A stretch of 50,723 nt of DNA, from the NCBI GenBank assembly GCA_964595365.1, contig CAZQQC010000006.1, positions 1-50,723 of the forward strand, given 5' to 3'. Under the pieces are notes generated by a model. It did not search any database. It had not been told where the DNA came from and was given only the letters and a program-made list of their open reading frames with translations. The first letter of the stretch is position 1, and the number at the start of each line of letters is the position of its first letter. The DNA comes from Fen-1258 sp964595365 (GTDB taxonomy: Bacteria; Bacteroidota; Ignavibacteria; Ignavibacteriales; Melioribacteraceae). The translations under genes and the position numbers were made by a program. Positions 26,680 through 35,931 of this stretch are shown one piece after another.

Positions 26680-27408
26680 TTAAATGTTGATATCCAGTTG
26701 TGTTGTGAATGTGCTCGGAGCGTTGTTGTTAAAAATGTTGCGAGCAAAAATTACGCTTACATTTTTAGAGAATGACCAGGCGAACCCAAAGCTTAATGCT
26801 CCCAGGCTATTTTTGCCGCTTTGGTAATCAACGGCAAGCCAAAGGTTGTCGTTAATTTCTGTAACCTGTTTGTCCCATGAAAGCAACATTCCGGAATTAT
26901 TGACTTTACCATTGATGTCAACCAAAAGGTTTTTATTGCCGGAATAATATCCCACGGAAATTCGTCCTATAACAGGAAATGTTTTTGCTGCCAGGGCATA
27001 CAATAAATTGATATCGGTTACATTTTTTTTAAGTCCTACATAGCAAGCGCCAATAGCAATCGCAGGAGACCATTCAGCCAGCGCTCCTTCGGGCGTACCA
27101 ACTTTTGCATTGAAAGCCCATGGCGAATCAGTCGGCTCTAAAAGATCAACACCAGCTTCTGCTTGGATTTTGTCGAATGGTGAGACGCCAACCGTTAAAC
27201 CGACATCGGTCGGAAAAGCCACACCGCCTTTGCCCATTCCCCTTTTAAATACCGTAAAGTAATTATCAATACCTAGGTGAACTACTTTAAAAGGTAAAAA
27301 ATCGACCGATGGTATCCAGATGATGGTAGAAGGAGTTGAATATGACGAAGACACGCTGTAAAATGTTATAGCAATAGCTAACGCTAATTTTTTTGTCGAC
27401 AATTTCAT
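26680..27408 (-). CDS. outer-membrane beta-barrel protein in the amt operon
   Basis: A 242-residue exported protein with a signal peptide (about residues 1-25, SSYSTP). The rest is made of alternating hydrophobic strands, such as LGALSFGFAWSFSKNVSVIF, and ends in a strand-like FTTQLDINI, which suggests a small outer-membrane barrel. I do not recognise a family. It lies between glnK and amt in the same direction, with gaps of 45 and 145 bases. Its conservation between these two genes could mean it is a porin for ammonium or methylammonium entering the periplasm, but that is inference. Confidence 0.6.
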   Translation of the reverse strand: MKLSTKKLALAIAITFYSVSSSYSTPSTIIWIPSVDFLPFKVVHLGIDNYFTVFKRGMGKGGVAFPTDVGLTVGVSPFDKIQAEAGVDLLEPTDSPWAFNAKVGTPEGALAEWSPAIAIGACYVGLKKNVTDINLLYALAAKTFPVIGRISVGYYSGNKNLLVDINGKVNNSGMLLSWDKQVTEINDNLWLAVDYQSGKNSLGALSFGFAWSFSKNVSVIFARNIFNNNAPSTFTTQLDINI

Positions 27409-27453
27409 TGTTATTCTCCAGTTTATTATTGTAAAAAAATGAAAGAAAGGAAA

Positions 27454-27792
27454 CTAAAGTGCACTAGACCCCGACTCTTCGGTTCTTATTCGAATTGTTT
27501 CCTCTACACTCATAACAAATATTTTGCCGTCGCCAACCTCGCCGGTCTTTGATGTATTGATGATTATAGAAATAGCAGTTTCAAGTTTTGGCTCGTCACA
27601 AACCAATTCTATTTTTATTTTCGGGACGAATTCGATATTGTATTCCGAACCCCGGTAGATTTCTTTGTGTCCCTTCTGTCTACCGTAGCCTCTTACTTCT
27701 GTAACGGTCAGTCCGGCAAAACCAGATTCCAATAAGGCGTTGTGAACGTCGTCCAGCTTAAAAGGCCTAATGATTGCTTCGATTTTTTTCAT
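27454..27792 (-). CDS. glnK: nitrogen regulatory protein PII (GlnK-type)
   Basis: A 112-residue PII protein, the normal length. The N-terminal signature is MKKIEAIIRPFKLDDVHNAL. The T-loop carries Tyr51 in YRGSEY, the uridylylation site of enteric homologues. The nucleotide-binding C-terminal signature is GEVGDGKIFV. It would bind ATP, ADP and 2-oxoglutarate and gate AmtB. It is the first gene of the operon, with GAGGG just before the ATG and a near-consensus promoter about 75 bases upstream. Confidence 0.95.
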   Translation of the reverse strand: MKKIEAIIRPFKLDDVHNALLESGFAGLTVTEVRGYGRQKGHKEIYRGSEYNIEFVPKIKIELVCDEPKLETAISIIINTSKTGEVGDGKIFVMSVEETIRIRTEESGSSAL

Positions 27793-27865
27793 ATTACCCT
27801 CGTATTATTTATATATATTAGGTTAATTAGCCATTATAGATAATTAATTAAAGAAATTTGATCAT

Positions 27866-27894
27866 ACTATATTATTAAATAAAGTATTTGTCAA
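27866..27894 (-). promoter_or_regulatory. sigma-70 promoter of the glnK operon
   Basis: On the minus strand, TTGACA (27889-27894) and TATAGT (27866-27871) are separated by exactly 17 bases. Start of transcription would be near 27859, leaving a 66-base leader before the glnK ATG. No sigma-54 GG-N10-GC element was found in the spacer. Confidence 0.7.
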
Positions 27895-28182
27895 GATTTT
27901 CATAAATTAATTTAAATTAATGTGGTTATTTGAGTATTATTTTATGAAAGTGGCAATAGTGGCTTTATTAGTTTAGACTAATTTTAGTTGCATGGTTTTA
28001 CAGATATGATGAAAAGAAAAAATCCTCCAGTATTAGTGTAGCTCTCTACGGTGTCTTTCAATTTTGAAGCGTGTGGAATTCTAAAGCCCTTCTTTATATC
28101 TTATACAGAAGTTAAATATGAAGGAACAGAAAGAAACTTTTTTGCGAAGAAAAATTGTTTAAAAAATTATGCGGGAGATAAA
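27895..28182. other. upstream region of the DUF2911 gene
   Basis: This stretch lies between the divergent glnK operon and the DUF2911 gene. It contains A/T-rich sequence with TTAGT-TTAG-ACTAA near 27968-27981 but no recognisable gene. A longer reading of the DUF2911 frame from 28051 would translate part of it, but the Shine-Dalgarno places the start at 28183. Confidence 0.4.
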
Positions 28183-29034
28183 ATGAAAAGCAGATACCTT
28201 ACTTTTATTTTCATCGTTTTAGCAACAGGGTTAATTTTTGCACAAGTTGACTTGCCGCGACTTAGTCCGAAAGCCAGCGTTTCGCAAACAATTGGATATA
28301 CTAACATAACCATCGATTATTGCCGCCCCGCTGTTAAGGCAAGAACAATTTGGGGCGGGTTAGTACCATACAGTCAAGTTTGGAGAACTGGCGCAAACGA
28401 GGCAACAACCATCCAATTTACGTCAGACGTAACAGTTGATGGAAACAAAGTTCCGGCGGGAAAATATTCTTTGTTTACAATTCCGGCGATCGATGTATGG
28501 ATAGTTATCCTAAATAAAATTGATAAACAGTGGGGTGCATTCAACTACAAACAGGAAGATGATCTCATGAGGTTCAATGTGAAGCCGGTAAAAGGAAGTT
28601 TTACTGAGCGTCTTCTATTTTCTTTCTCGAATTTGACAGATAATTCGGTTGATGTTTTGATGAATTGGGAAAACCTTCAGATAAGTTTTAAAATCGAAGT
28701 TGATTTGGCTAAACAGGTCTATGCAAAAATTAAAGAAGCAATTGCAGCAAAACCGGATAACTGGCAGGTGTACGCCGAAAGCGCAAACTATGCTGCAGAC
28801 AATGAAATGTTTTTAGACGAAGCATTGCAGTGGGCCGATAAATCAATTTCTCTTTATGGTTCTTACTACCCTTATTTTGTTAGGGCAAAAATTCTTTTCA
28901 AGAAAAACGAACTTAAAGAAGCGTTAAAATCTTTGGAAAGATGCCGCGACGCCGGACGTAATGATAAAAATTATCAATCGTTTGTTGCACAGGTGGATTT
29001 TCTAGAAAGTCAGATAAAATCAAAATTGAAATAA
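28183..29034 (+). CDS. exported DUF2911 protein with C-terminal helical repeats
   Basis: A 283-residue protein. I chose the ATG at 28183 because GGGAG lies about 6 bases upstream and the signal peptide (FIVLATGLIFAQ) starts there. The DUF2911 domain (about 20-160) has SQTIGYTNITIDYCRPAVK, WRTGANEATTIQF and VPAGKYSLFTIP. The C-terminal part (about 180-283) is helical with TPR-like repeats (EALQWADKSISLYGSYYPYF). The family has no established activity. The ispH gene follows after 22 bases. Confidence 0.8.
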   Translation: MKSRYLTFIFIVLATGLIFAQVDLPRLSPKASVSQTIGYTNITIDYCRPAVKARTIWGGLVPYSQVWRTGANEATTIQFTSDVTVDGNKVPAGKYSLFTIPAIDVWIVILNKIDKQWGAFNYKQEDDLMRFNVKPVKGSFTERLLFSFSNLTDNSVDVLMNWENLQISFKIEVDLAKQVYAKIKEAIAAKPDNWQVYAESANYAADNEMFLDEALQWADKSISLYGSYYPYFVRAKILFKKNELKEALKSLERCRDAGRNDKNYQSFVAQVDFLESQIKSKLK

Positions 29035-29056
29035 AAACCACCGGTATTTACAAAAC

Positions 29057-30283
29057 ATGAAAAAATTCGATATACCATTACGTTATCGTAGTTCGATCAT
29101 TTCGAGGATAAAAGAACTTCGCAAATCCGATGATCCACGCAAGAAAGATTTTTCACCTACGGTTTTAGATTTCGGGCAGGTTAAATTTTTAATAGCCCGC
29201 CACTTCGGTTTCTGTTACGGTGTAGAAAACGCAATTGATATCGCATATAAAACTATCGATGAAAATCCCGGCAAAAAAATTTTTCTCTTGAGTGAAATGA
29301 TACACAACCCGCATGTGAATCTGGATCTTCTAAGCAGGGGTATTCAATTTATTTCCGATAATTACGGACGTCAGCTTATCGATTGGGGTAGCATAACTGC
29401 TAATGATATTGTAATAATTCCAGCATTCGGAACAACTGTAGAAACAGAAATGATATTAAAACAAAAAGGAATTGATACGGTCAGATTTAACACAACATGC
29501 CCGTTTGTAGAAAAAGTCTGGAGCCGTTCCCAAGAACTGGAGAAACAAAATTATACGATTATCATTCATGGCAAAGCGAAACATGAAGAAACACGAGCGA
29601 CATTTTCTCACAGCATTCAAGGTTCCGGAGTGCTTATTGTCCGGAATATGGAGGAGGCAAAATTTTTATCTGCTGTAATTCTAAAAGAAAAATCCGATCG
29701 TGAATTCTATGAATTCTTTGATGGAAAGTTCTCAGCCGGCTTCGACGTTGACCGCGATCTAAGCCGGATTGGTGTTGTAAACCAAACAACTATGCTTGCA
29801 AGCGAGACTCAAGAAATTGCCGATCTCTTTCGTGAGACGATGATTAAGAAGTTCGGCGCAGAAAGCATAAAGGAACATTTTGCAGACACACACGACACGT
29901 TGTGCTACGCAACAAATGATAATCAAAGTGCCGCTGTCGGGTTGCTGAAAGAAGATGCCGATCTTGCTATTGTAGTTGGCGGCTATAACAGTTCCAACAC
30001 ATCGCACCTTGTCGAATTGCTTGGTCAGAAATTCGACACTTATTTTATTTCTGATTCGGAAAAAATAATTTCGGAAAAATTAATCAGACATTTCATTCCC
30101 GTGTTACGTAAAGAAGTTTTTACGGAAGAATACCTGCCCGTAAAAGATCAACTTACAATTGCTGTAACAAGCGGCGCATCATGCCCGGATTCCATTGTAG
30201 ACGATGTTCTGAATAAACTGCTCTCGTTTTATCCAGATACAAGAAATATCGATTTGGTAATGAATTTGTTGAGCAATGTTTAA
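29057..30283 (+). CDS. ispH: 4-hydroxy-3-methylbut-2-enyl diphosphate reductase
   Basis: A 408-residue iron-sulfur enzyme making the isoprenoid precursors IPP and DMAPP in the last step of the MEP pathway. The three cluster Cys residues are in HFGFCYGVENAI, NTTCPFVEKVW and SGASCPDSIVDDVL. The substrate-binding motif VVGGYNSSNTSHLVE is also present. It is of the long form (about 400 residues) found in Bacteroidota, cyanobacteria and plants, rather than the 316-residue enteric form. A terminator-like hairpin follows its stop. Confidence 0.93.
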   Translation: MKKFDIPLRYRSSIISRIKELRKSDDPRKKDFSPTVLDFGQVKFLIARHFGFCYGVENAIDIAYKTIDENPGKKIFLLSEMIHNPHVNLDLLSRGIQFISDNYGRQLIDWGSITANDIVIIPAFGTTVETEMILKQKGIDTVRFNTTCPFVEKVWSRSQELEKQNYTIIIHGKAKHEETRATFSHSIQGSGVLIVRNMEEAKFLSAVILKEKSDREFYEFFDGKFSAGFDVDRDLSRIGVVNQTTMLASETQEIADLFRETMIKKFGAESIKEHFADTHDTLCYATNDNQSAAVGLLKEDADLAIVVGGYNSSNTSHLVELLGQKFDTYFISDSEKIISEKLIRHFIPVLRKEVFTEEYLPVKDQLTIAVTSGASCPDSIVDDVLNKLLSFYPDTRNIDLVMNLLSNV

Positions 30284-30292
30284 AACAATAAA

Positions 30293-30316
30293 CCCGGCTA
30301 TAAATTGTAAGCCGGG
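30293..30316. terminator. terminator hairpin after ispH
   Basis: CCCGGCT (30293-30299) pairs with AGCCGGG (30310-30316) around a 10-base loop, followed by CTTATCGACTTTT. It lies 9 bases after the ispH stop and before a convergent gene. Confidence 0.65.
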
Positions 30317-30347
30317 CTTATCGACTTTTACATGAAGGCAAAAACAA

Positions 30348-30764
30348 TTAATTGATAGCGAAATAACTATCCTGAATTCTGCTTGCTATTATTTTGAAAT
30401 AGAGATCCGGATTTTCATTATCAGCTATTTTGATATCCTTGAACTCATCGTAATAGTTGTAATAGATTGCTGCTAAACCAGCTTTGTATCTTATTGCAAG
30501 AGTGGGACCATTTTTAGAAAGGTCTTCAAGCCGATCAATAATTTTTTTGTAATTCTCCTGCGGATATCTGTCTTTTAGTTCGAGAGTTATGAACAGAGAC
30601 GACTCAACAATTGCCGGTATGTTATTGTTCATTGCGTATAAAACAGCACTAACGATTTTGCTGTTTGACGAATTGACCTTAGCCGGTTCCTGTGCAAAAA
30701 CAGAAGTAGTAAAAGCCGCAACTAATAACAGAACCAGGATTTTTGTTAAAGAATTTCTTTTCAT
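30348..30764 (-). CDS. exported small hypothetical protein
   Basis: A 138-residue protein with a signal peptide (TTSVFAQEP). The mature part is helical and polar (SAVLYAMNNNIPAIVESSLF, YKKIIDRLEDLSKNG). I do not recognise the family. The start at 30764 is preceded by GGAAGG; an upstream TTG/ATG reading is less likely. It is convergent with ispH and lies just downstream of the two-component pair, in the same orientation but 200 bases away. Confidence 0.6.
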   Translation of the reverse strand: MKRNSLTKILVLLLVAAFTTSVFAQEPAKVNSSNSKIVSAVLYAMNNNIPAIVESSLFITLELKDRYPQENYKKIIDRLEDLSKNGPTLAIRYKAGLAAIYYNYYDEFKDIKIADNENPDLYFKIIASRIQDSYFAIN

Positions 30765-30967
30765 TTTAGTACCTTCCTTTTTTTGAAAAATCATTTGCTT
30801 TTATTTACTCAATTAAAATGCCAGAGGAGAATGGTGCGTGTAATCCTTTTTACTGAAACGAATTAAAGAAGAATCGATTCAAAAAATAAAAATTAGATTG
30901 GTGCGCCTTTAAAGTAATTAGTCGGAAATGTGGGCAAAACTGTGGCACCCATTTATCACGCAGTTGA

Positions 30968-32383
30968 TTACGATTCTTTTTTCCTGTTTAGCCTATTGTT
31001 GAGAGCCCGTCTGCTTATGCCAAGTAAATCTGCCGCAATTGTTTGATTTCCGGCGCTCCTTTTCAACGCTTCTTTTATTAATAGATTATCAACTTCATCA
31101 AGCGACGGCAGCTGCTCGCCGAACTGTATCTTATCTTCCGTACTTTCGGGCTGTGTTTCGGCAAAAGATTCTTTTCCTCTTGGGAAAACTTTTTCTCTTA
31201 TTGATTCCAACGACATAATTCCGTACGAATGAACGCTGACCGCATCAAAAATAATTCCTTCCAGCTCACGAACGTTTCCCGGAAAGTTGTAACTGGAAAG
31301 GAGCGTATATATTTCCTTTGGAACGGTCGGTTTCTTTTTGCTAAGCCGTGTAGATGCTTTTTCCAAAAAGTGATTTATCAACAATGGAATATCGCCTTTG
31401 CGTTCGCGCAGAGATGGAATATGAATCAAGTGTGTTTGCAGACGATAATAAAGATCTTTTCTGAAAGAATTATTGTCGCGCAATTCTTCAACATTCTTAT
31501 TTGTTGCGCAGATGATTCTAACATCGGCAAGCTTTGCCATGTCCGAACCGAGCGGATAATATTTTCCTTCTTGAATCAGCCGCAGCAGTTTTACTTGCGA
31601 TTCCAAACTCAAGTCACCTATTTCATCCAGAAACAATGTTCCTTTCTCCGCTTGTTCTATCAATCCTTTGCGGTCGGTTTCCGCATTTGTAAATGCGCCG
31701 CGCTTGTGGCCGAAGAGAGTATCCGAAAACAAATTATCGTCAACTCCGGCAACGTTTAGTTCAATCATCACGCCTTTTCTTTTGCTCAAACGGTGAATTG
31801 ACCGCGCAATTAATTCTTTACCAACTCCGGTTTCACCTGTAACAAGAACAGGAAGCATAGTTTTCGAAATTGCTTCGATATACTTGAAAATTGCACGCAT
31901 CGAATTGCTTTTAGTAATTATTTCTTGAAACGCTTCAGGATTTTCAAGTTTGTCTTTCAGCAGATAATCTTTCAGGCGTTTGTTCTCGTCCCGCATGTCG
32001 CGCAAATCCAACCCGCTCCTGATAGTTGTTACAAGCCTCGTTTCATCAACCGGTTTAAGAAGATAATTAAACGCGCCGGCTTTAATACTTTTAACAGCGC
32101 TGTCAACATCATTGATGGCAGTTACAACAACGATGGGTATGAAAGGATTCTTCTCAACGATGCGCGGAATTAATTCCAATCCGGTTATATATGGCATGTT
32201 GACATCCAGAACGATAAGAGAAAATTCTTCCTTTTCCAGAAGGGATAACACACCGCGGCTGTCCGACAAAGTCCTGATGTTATTGATTCCGCTTGCGGTT
32301 AAAGTTAATTCGGCACTTAGAAGAAATTGTTGTTCGTCGTCTACCAACAATACTGGAAGAGATGGAAATTCTGCTGCAGCCAT
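30968..32383 (-). CDS. sigma-54-dependent response regulator (NtrC family)
   Basis: A 471-residue response regulator. The receiver domain (about 10-125) has LVDDEQQF, LIVLDVNMPYITG (phospho-acceptor Asp) and LLKPVDE. The AAA+ domain (about 150-380) has GETGVGKELIARSIH, FLDEIGDLSLESQ and CATNKNVEEL. The C-terminal Fis-type HTH is in AADLLGISRRALNNRLNRK. The sigma-54 contact loop reads RGAFTNA instead of the usual GAFTGA. I start at the ATG at 32383, with GGAGG 7 bases upstream, not at the preceding TTG. The gene sits 13 bases after the histidine kinase, which it presumably pairs with. Confidence 0.93.
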   Translation of the reverse strand: MAAAEFPSLPVLLVDDEQQFLLSAELTLTASGINNIRTLSDSRGVLSLLEKEEFSLIVLDVNMPYITGLELIPRIVEKNPFIPIVVVTAINDVDSAVKSIKAGAFNYLLKPVDETRLVTTIRSGLDLRDMRDENKRLKDYLLKDKLENPEAFQEIITKSNSMRAIFKYIEAISKTMLPVLVTGETGVGKELIARSIHRLSKRKGVMIELNVAGVDDNLFSDTLFGHKRGAFTNAETDRKGLIEQAEKGTLFLDEIGDLSLESQVKLLRLIQEGKYYPLGSDMAKLADVRIICATNKNVEELRDNNSFRKDLYYRLQTHLIHIPSLRERKGDIPLLINHFLEKASTRLSKKKPTVPKEIYTLLSSYNFPGNVRELEGIIFDAVSVHSYGIMSLESIREKVFPRGKESFAETQPESTEDKIQFGEQLPSLDEVDNLLIKEALKRSAGNQTIAADLLGISRRALNNRLNRKKES

Positions 32384-32396
32384 TTTCAATCCTCCG

Positions 32397-33593
32397 TTAA
32401 TTAATAGGAAGTTTTATTTCGCAAACTGTTCCTTTACCCTTTTCACTTTTTATGATTAAATCTCCGCCATGACTTTTAACGATGTTGTACGAAATGTATA
32501 AACCCAAACCCGTTCCTCCGGTTCCTCTTTTTGTAGTAAAGAAAGGGTCAAAAATATTTTTGAGATTTTCTTTCTCGATTCCGGCTCCTTCATCTTTGAT
32601 TTCAATGCAAATAAAATTTCCAATTTTGTTCACGCCCAGGTCAAGAGAAATTCTCTGACTTTTATCTGTAAGCGATTGGCAAGCGTTGTTGATAAGATTT
32701 ATGAGCACCTGTTCCAATTGCTGTGAGTTCCCTTTTATTGGAGGAAGATCGGAATTATAATAAACCCAAAAATTATCGGTCGAATTCTTAACTTCGTTCT
32801 CGGTTAGAAGAATTGCATTGTTCACCACATTTTTGAGATCGACCAGCTGGTCCAGGTCGCCGGCATCGATGCGCGCAAAGTTTGTAAGACTTTTTGTTAT
32901 TTTCTGAATTCTAAGAACACCCTGAACAATTCCATCCAAAGATTGTTTTACTTTTCCTTTTGCCTGCGAACTCGGGAACCCTGCAACGGCAAAATCTTCG
33001 TGCTGCTGTGAATATTCTATGATTACAGGAAGAATATCGTCCCAAACTTTTTGAAGAAACCGAGCATTCAGAAGAACAAAGTTTGTAGGATTATTAATTT
33101 CATGAGCGATGCCGCTTACCATTGTTCCAAGCGAAACCATTTTATCGGCTTGAATCAATTGGCGGCGCTTTGACTCGGCTTCCTCTTCAGCTTCTTTGAG
33201 TTCGGTGATGTCGTTTATTAATCCGTCATACGAAAGCAATTGTCCGGATCCGTCTTTGGAAAGGACAATGCTGTTTCGTACCCAACGAACCGATCTATCG
33301 CGGTGAATTATTCTGTGTTCAAGCGGTTTTTGTTCAATGCCTGCAAGAGCTTTGTTGGCTTGATCGAGAACGGCGGCTTTGTCGTCTTCGTGTACCATCC
33401 GGTACCAAAGATCCGGATCGGCAAGAAAATCTTCCGAAGTATAACCGGTAACGGCAAGGCACCCCGGTCCATGGTAAGTCTCAACGGCTTGACTGTTCTC
33501 AATTTTTACAGTATAAATGTAATCGGTTAAGTATTGAAGAAGTCTATTATACCGCAATTCGCTTTCGTGCAATGTTATTTTTGAATTAACCAT
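32397..33593 (-). CDS. soluble PAS-domain sensor histidine kinase
   Basis: A 398-residue kinase without membrane segments. The PAS and PAC region covers about 8-140 (LTDYIYTVKIENSQAVETYH, SVRWVRNSIVLSKDG). The H-box is VSGIAHEINNPTNF (about 160-173), then the ATP-binding domain with N-box INLINNACQSL, G1-box DEGAGIE, F-box DPFFTTK and G2-box GTGLGLYI. This layout is typical of NtrB-like kinases and related soluble sensors. It probably phosphorylates the NtrC-like regulator encoded next. The signal sensed by the PAS domain is unknown. Confidence 0.92.
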   Translation of the reverse strand: MVNSKITLHESELRYNRLLQYLTDYIYTVKIENSQAVETYHGPGCLAVTGYTSEDFLADPDLWYRMVHEDDKAAVLDQANKALAGIEQKPLEHRIIHRDRSVRWVRNSIVLSKDGSGQLLSYDGLINDITELKEAEEEAESKRRQLIQADKMVSLGTMVSGIAHEINNPTNFVLLNARFLQKVWDDILPVIIEYSQQHEDFAVAGFPSSQAKGKVKQSLDGIVQGVLRIQKITKSLTNFARIDAGDLDQLVDLKNVVNNAILLTENEVKNSTDNFWVYYNSDLPPIKGNSQQLEQVLINLINNACQSLTDKSQRISLDLGVNKIGNFICIEIKDEGAGIEKENLKNIFDPFFTTKRGTGGTGLGLYISYNIVKSHGGDLIIKSEKGKGTVCEIKLPIN

Positions 33594-33645
33594 GAACTTT
33601 ATGTAAGAAATTTAATTACAGTAAAAAAAATTCGAAACAAAAGAA

Positions 33646-34914
33646 CTAAACCAAATCTGCCAGCGAACTATATTCAGGATCGAACAGCCGGCGGTACATT
33701 CTCATCGCATAAGAATCGGTTGCACCGGAAATGTTATCGCATACAATACGCGCCCTGCCAGATTTTGTATTTGCCGAGCGGATTAATCTATCGTTAAAGT
33801 TCGGTAATAATTTTCTATCGTCGAGCAATTTGATATAATTTCCTTCAAACAATTTGAAAAGCGATTCGATCATGCTGTTACCCTTGAACTCTATTTGATG
33901 CAGCTGCGAAGATCGGAACACCAAATCTACCGCAATCTTTTTATAAATCTGTGCTCTGTCGAAGATTTCTTTTTCGATATTGAGAACGTACTTGTAGCGG
34001 TTTGTAAATTTCTCCATGAAGGTTTTTCTTCCGGTCAGACTAACCGAGCGAACAAACTCTCCGATCTGTGCGCCGAACCTTGGTTTATAATTTCCGGCTT
34101 TAATCCAATCTATTATTTCTTGAACAATTTGTAATTGATGATCAGGCAAATTATTTTCATTCTGCCACCGGATAAGTTTCGGAATTGTGAGAAAACCGCC
34201 GGCAATGCTGTCGACAAGATCATTTATAGCATAAGCAGTGTCGTCTGCCCAATCCATTATCTGGCATTCTATGCTTTGAAATTGATTTAGATTTTCGGGT
34301 GAAGAAAGTTTTTGAGGAACCTTTTTGCCGCCGAAAATGAAATCTATATACTTTTTCTGGTCGTCATAAATAAAATGATTATCCGGATCTGCAAATTTTT
34401 TGTATGTAGCTTTGTATTTGAGAATGCCGTCAAGAAATGCGCGTGTAGGATTCATACCGCGGTGATGATCTTCGTGTCGGTAAAAAATCTCGGTGATCAA
34501 ACGTAATGTTTGTGCATTTCCTTCGAAGCCGCCGTACTTTTTCATCAGCTTGTTCAAAATCCGTTCACCAGCATGACCGAACGGCGGATGACCGAGATCG
34601 TGTGCAAGACAAATAGACTCTACCAAATCCTCATCAATAAAATATTCTTCATTTAGTAAATCTTTTTCTTTGGAAAGCAAGTAACTGCAAATCGATCTTC
34701 CAATTTGAGCGACTTCGATAGAATGGGTTAGCCGCGTGCGGTAAAAATCATATTCGCCAGGTAAAAAAACTTGTGTTTTACCCTGAAGACGCCTGAACTC
34801 GGATGAATGAATAATTCTGTCTCTATCAATCTGAAACGGCGAACGGTAGTCCTTTTCTCTTGAGCTTGCTTTCAAACGTTCAAAATCAAAGTCGTTATAA
34901 AATTTGTTTTTCAT
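33646..34914 (-). CDS. dgt: deoxyguanosinetriphosphate triphosphohydrolase-like protein
   Basis: A 422-residue HD-domain dNTPase. The metal-binding residues are in RLTHSIEVAQIG, LAHDLGHPPFGHAGE (the HD motif) and DWADDTAYAINDLVD. It hydrolyses dNTPs to deoxynucleosides and triphosphate in well-studied members and may affect phage replication or nucleotide pools. The length is typical of the long-form family. It is divergent from the CDF gene, whose start lies about 85 bases away. Confidence 0.85.
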   Translation of the reverse strand: MKNKFYNDFDFERLKASSREKDYRSPFQIDRDRIIHSSEFRRLQGKTQVFLPGEYDFYRTRLTHSIEVAQIGRSICSYLLSKEKDLLNEEYFIDEDLVESICLAHDLGHPPFGHAGERILNKLMKKYGGFEGNAQTLRLITEIFYRHEDHHRGMNPTRAFLDGILKYKATYKKFADPDNHFIYDDQKKYIDFIFGGKKVPQKLSSPENLNQFQSIECQIMDWADDTAYAINDLVDSIAGGFLTIPKLIRWQNENNLPDHQLQIVQEIIDWIKAGNYKPRFGAQIGEFVRSVSLTGRKTFMEKFTNRYKYVLNIEKEIFDRAQIYKKIAVDLVFRSSQLHQIEFKGNSMIESLFKLFEGNYIKLLDDRKLLPNFNDRLIRSANTKSGRARIVCDNISGATDSYAMRMYRRLFDPEYSSLADLV

Positions 34915-34997
34915 TGTTATGATTCACATTTTTGTTAGCGGCGTTCAAATTTAAGAAAAAATTGCCTGTTCAACACTGCGGGCGGAAAAGAATTAAA

Positions 34998-35906
34998 TTG
35001 TCACACAACCATTCACACAATTCTTCGCTGAATACCACCGGGGGACGGCTGATGATTACAATGTTTTTAAATTTTATAATTACCGCCTTTCAAATTGCCG
35101 GCGGATTAATTGCCGGAAGTCTTGCCCTCATTTCCGATGCACTCCACAATTTCAGCGACGCACTTTCAATTATAATTTCTTACATCGCTATAAAACTGAA
35201 GGGGCGCGACAATTCCTATCGGCACACGTTTGGTTTGAAACGCGCCGAAATTCTCGCGGCTGTTATTAATGCATCGGTACTTATAGTTATTTATGGATTT
35301 CTTTTTTATGAAGCGTTAAAAAGATTTTACGAACCGGAAAAAATCGAAGCCGGCATCATGACAATTGTTGCTGCTATCGGACTAATTGCAAATATTGTAG
35401 GAACACTTCTGCTCAAGCGCGATTCCAAAACCAGCTTGAACATTCGCTCAACATACATGCATCTCTTAAGCGATTCGGTTTCTTCGGTGGCTGTATTGCT
35501 CGGAGGAATTGCAATCGCAATTTGGAACATAACATGGATCGATTCGTTACTAACTTTTCTGATCGGTATTTATATAATGCGTGAATGTTATCTCATACTT
35601 GGAGAAGCGATTCATGTGCTGATGGAAGGAGCCCCGCCCGAAATTGCACTGGATGATATTAAAACCGAAGTCGAAAAATTTTCTGAAGTTGCCGACATTC
35701 ATCATATTCACATATGGATGGTTGGCGATAACGATATTCATCTCGAAGCGCACGTGAACGTTAATGACATGAAAATTAGTCAAAGCGATGCGCTAAGAAT
35801 GAAAATCGAAAAAAAGCTGGAAGACAAATTCGGAATTCATCACATCACATTGCAGTTCGAATGCAATCAATGCCCCGAAGAAGGATTAATAGGACAGCAT
35901 AAGTGA
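34998..35906 (+). CDS. cation diffusion facilitator (CzcD/ZitB-like metal exporter)
   Basis: A 302-residue inner-membrane exporter of Zn2+/Co2+/Cd2+ type. I start at the TTG at 34998 because it gives the usual LSHNHSHNS N-terminus and has GGCGGAAAAG upstream; a longer reading from 34932 adds 22 unusual residues. The metal site is in ALISDALHNFSDALS (H-D-x3-D pattern on TM2) and MHLLSDSVSSVAVLLG on TM5. The cytoplasmic C-terminal domain starts near AIHVLMEGAPPEIALDD and has metal-binding HIHIWMVGDNDIHLEAH. Confidence 0.88.
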   Translation: MSHNHSHNSSLNTTGGRLMITMFLNFIITAFQIAGGLIAGSLALISDALHNFSDALSIIISYIAIKLKGRDNSYRHTFGLKRAEILAAVINASVLIVIYGFLFYEALKRFYEPEKIEAGIMTIVAAIGLIANIVGTLLLKRDSKTSLNIRSTYMHLLSDSVSSVAVLLGGIAIAIWNITWIDSLLTFLIGIYIMRECYLILGEAIHVLMEGAPPEIALDDIKTEVEKFSEVADIHHIHIWMVGDNDIHLEAHVNVNDMKISQSDALRMKIEKKLEDKFGIHHITLQFECNQCPEEGLIGQHK

Positions 35907-35931
35907 GTGTAGAACGTAGAGTGTTTGAGTG

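Noticed and set aside
27793..28050. Sigma-54 promoter for glnK
   Set aside because: No GG-N10-GC element is present in the spacer, and a near-consensus sigma-70 promoter explains the transcript.
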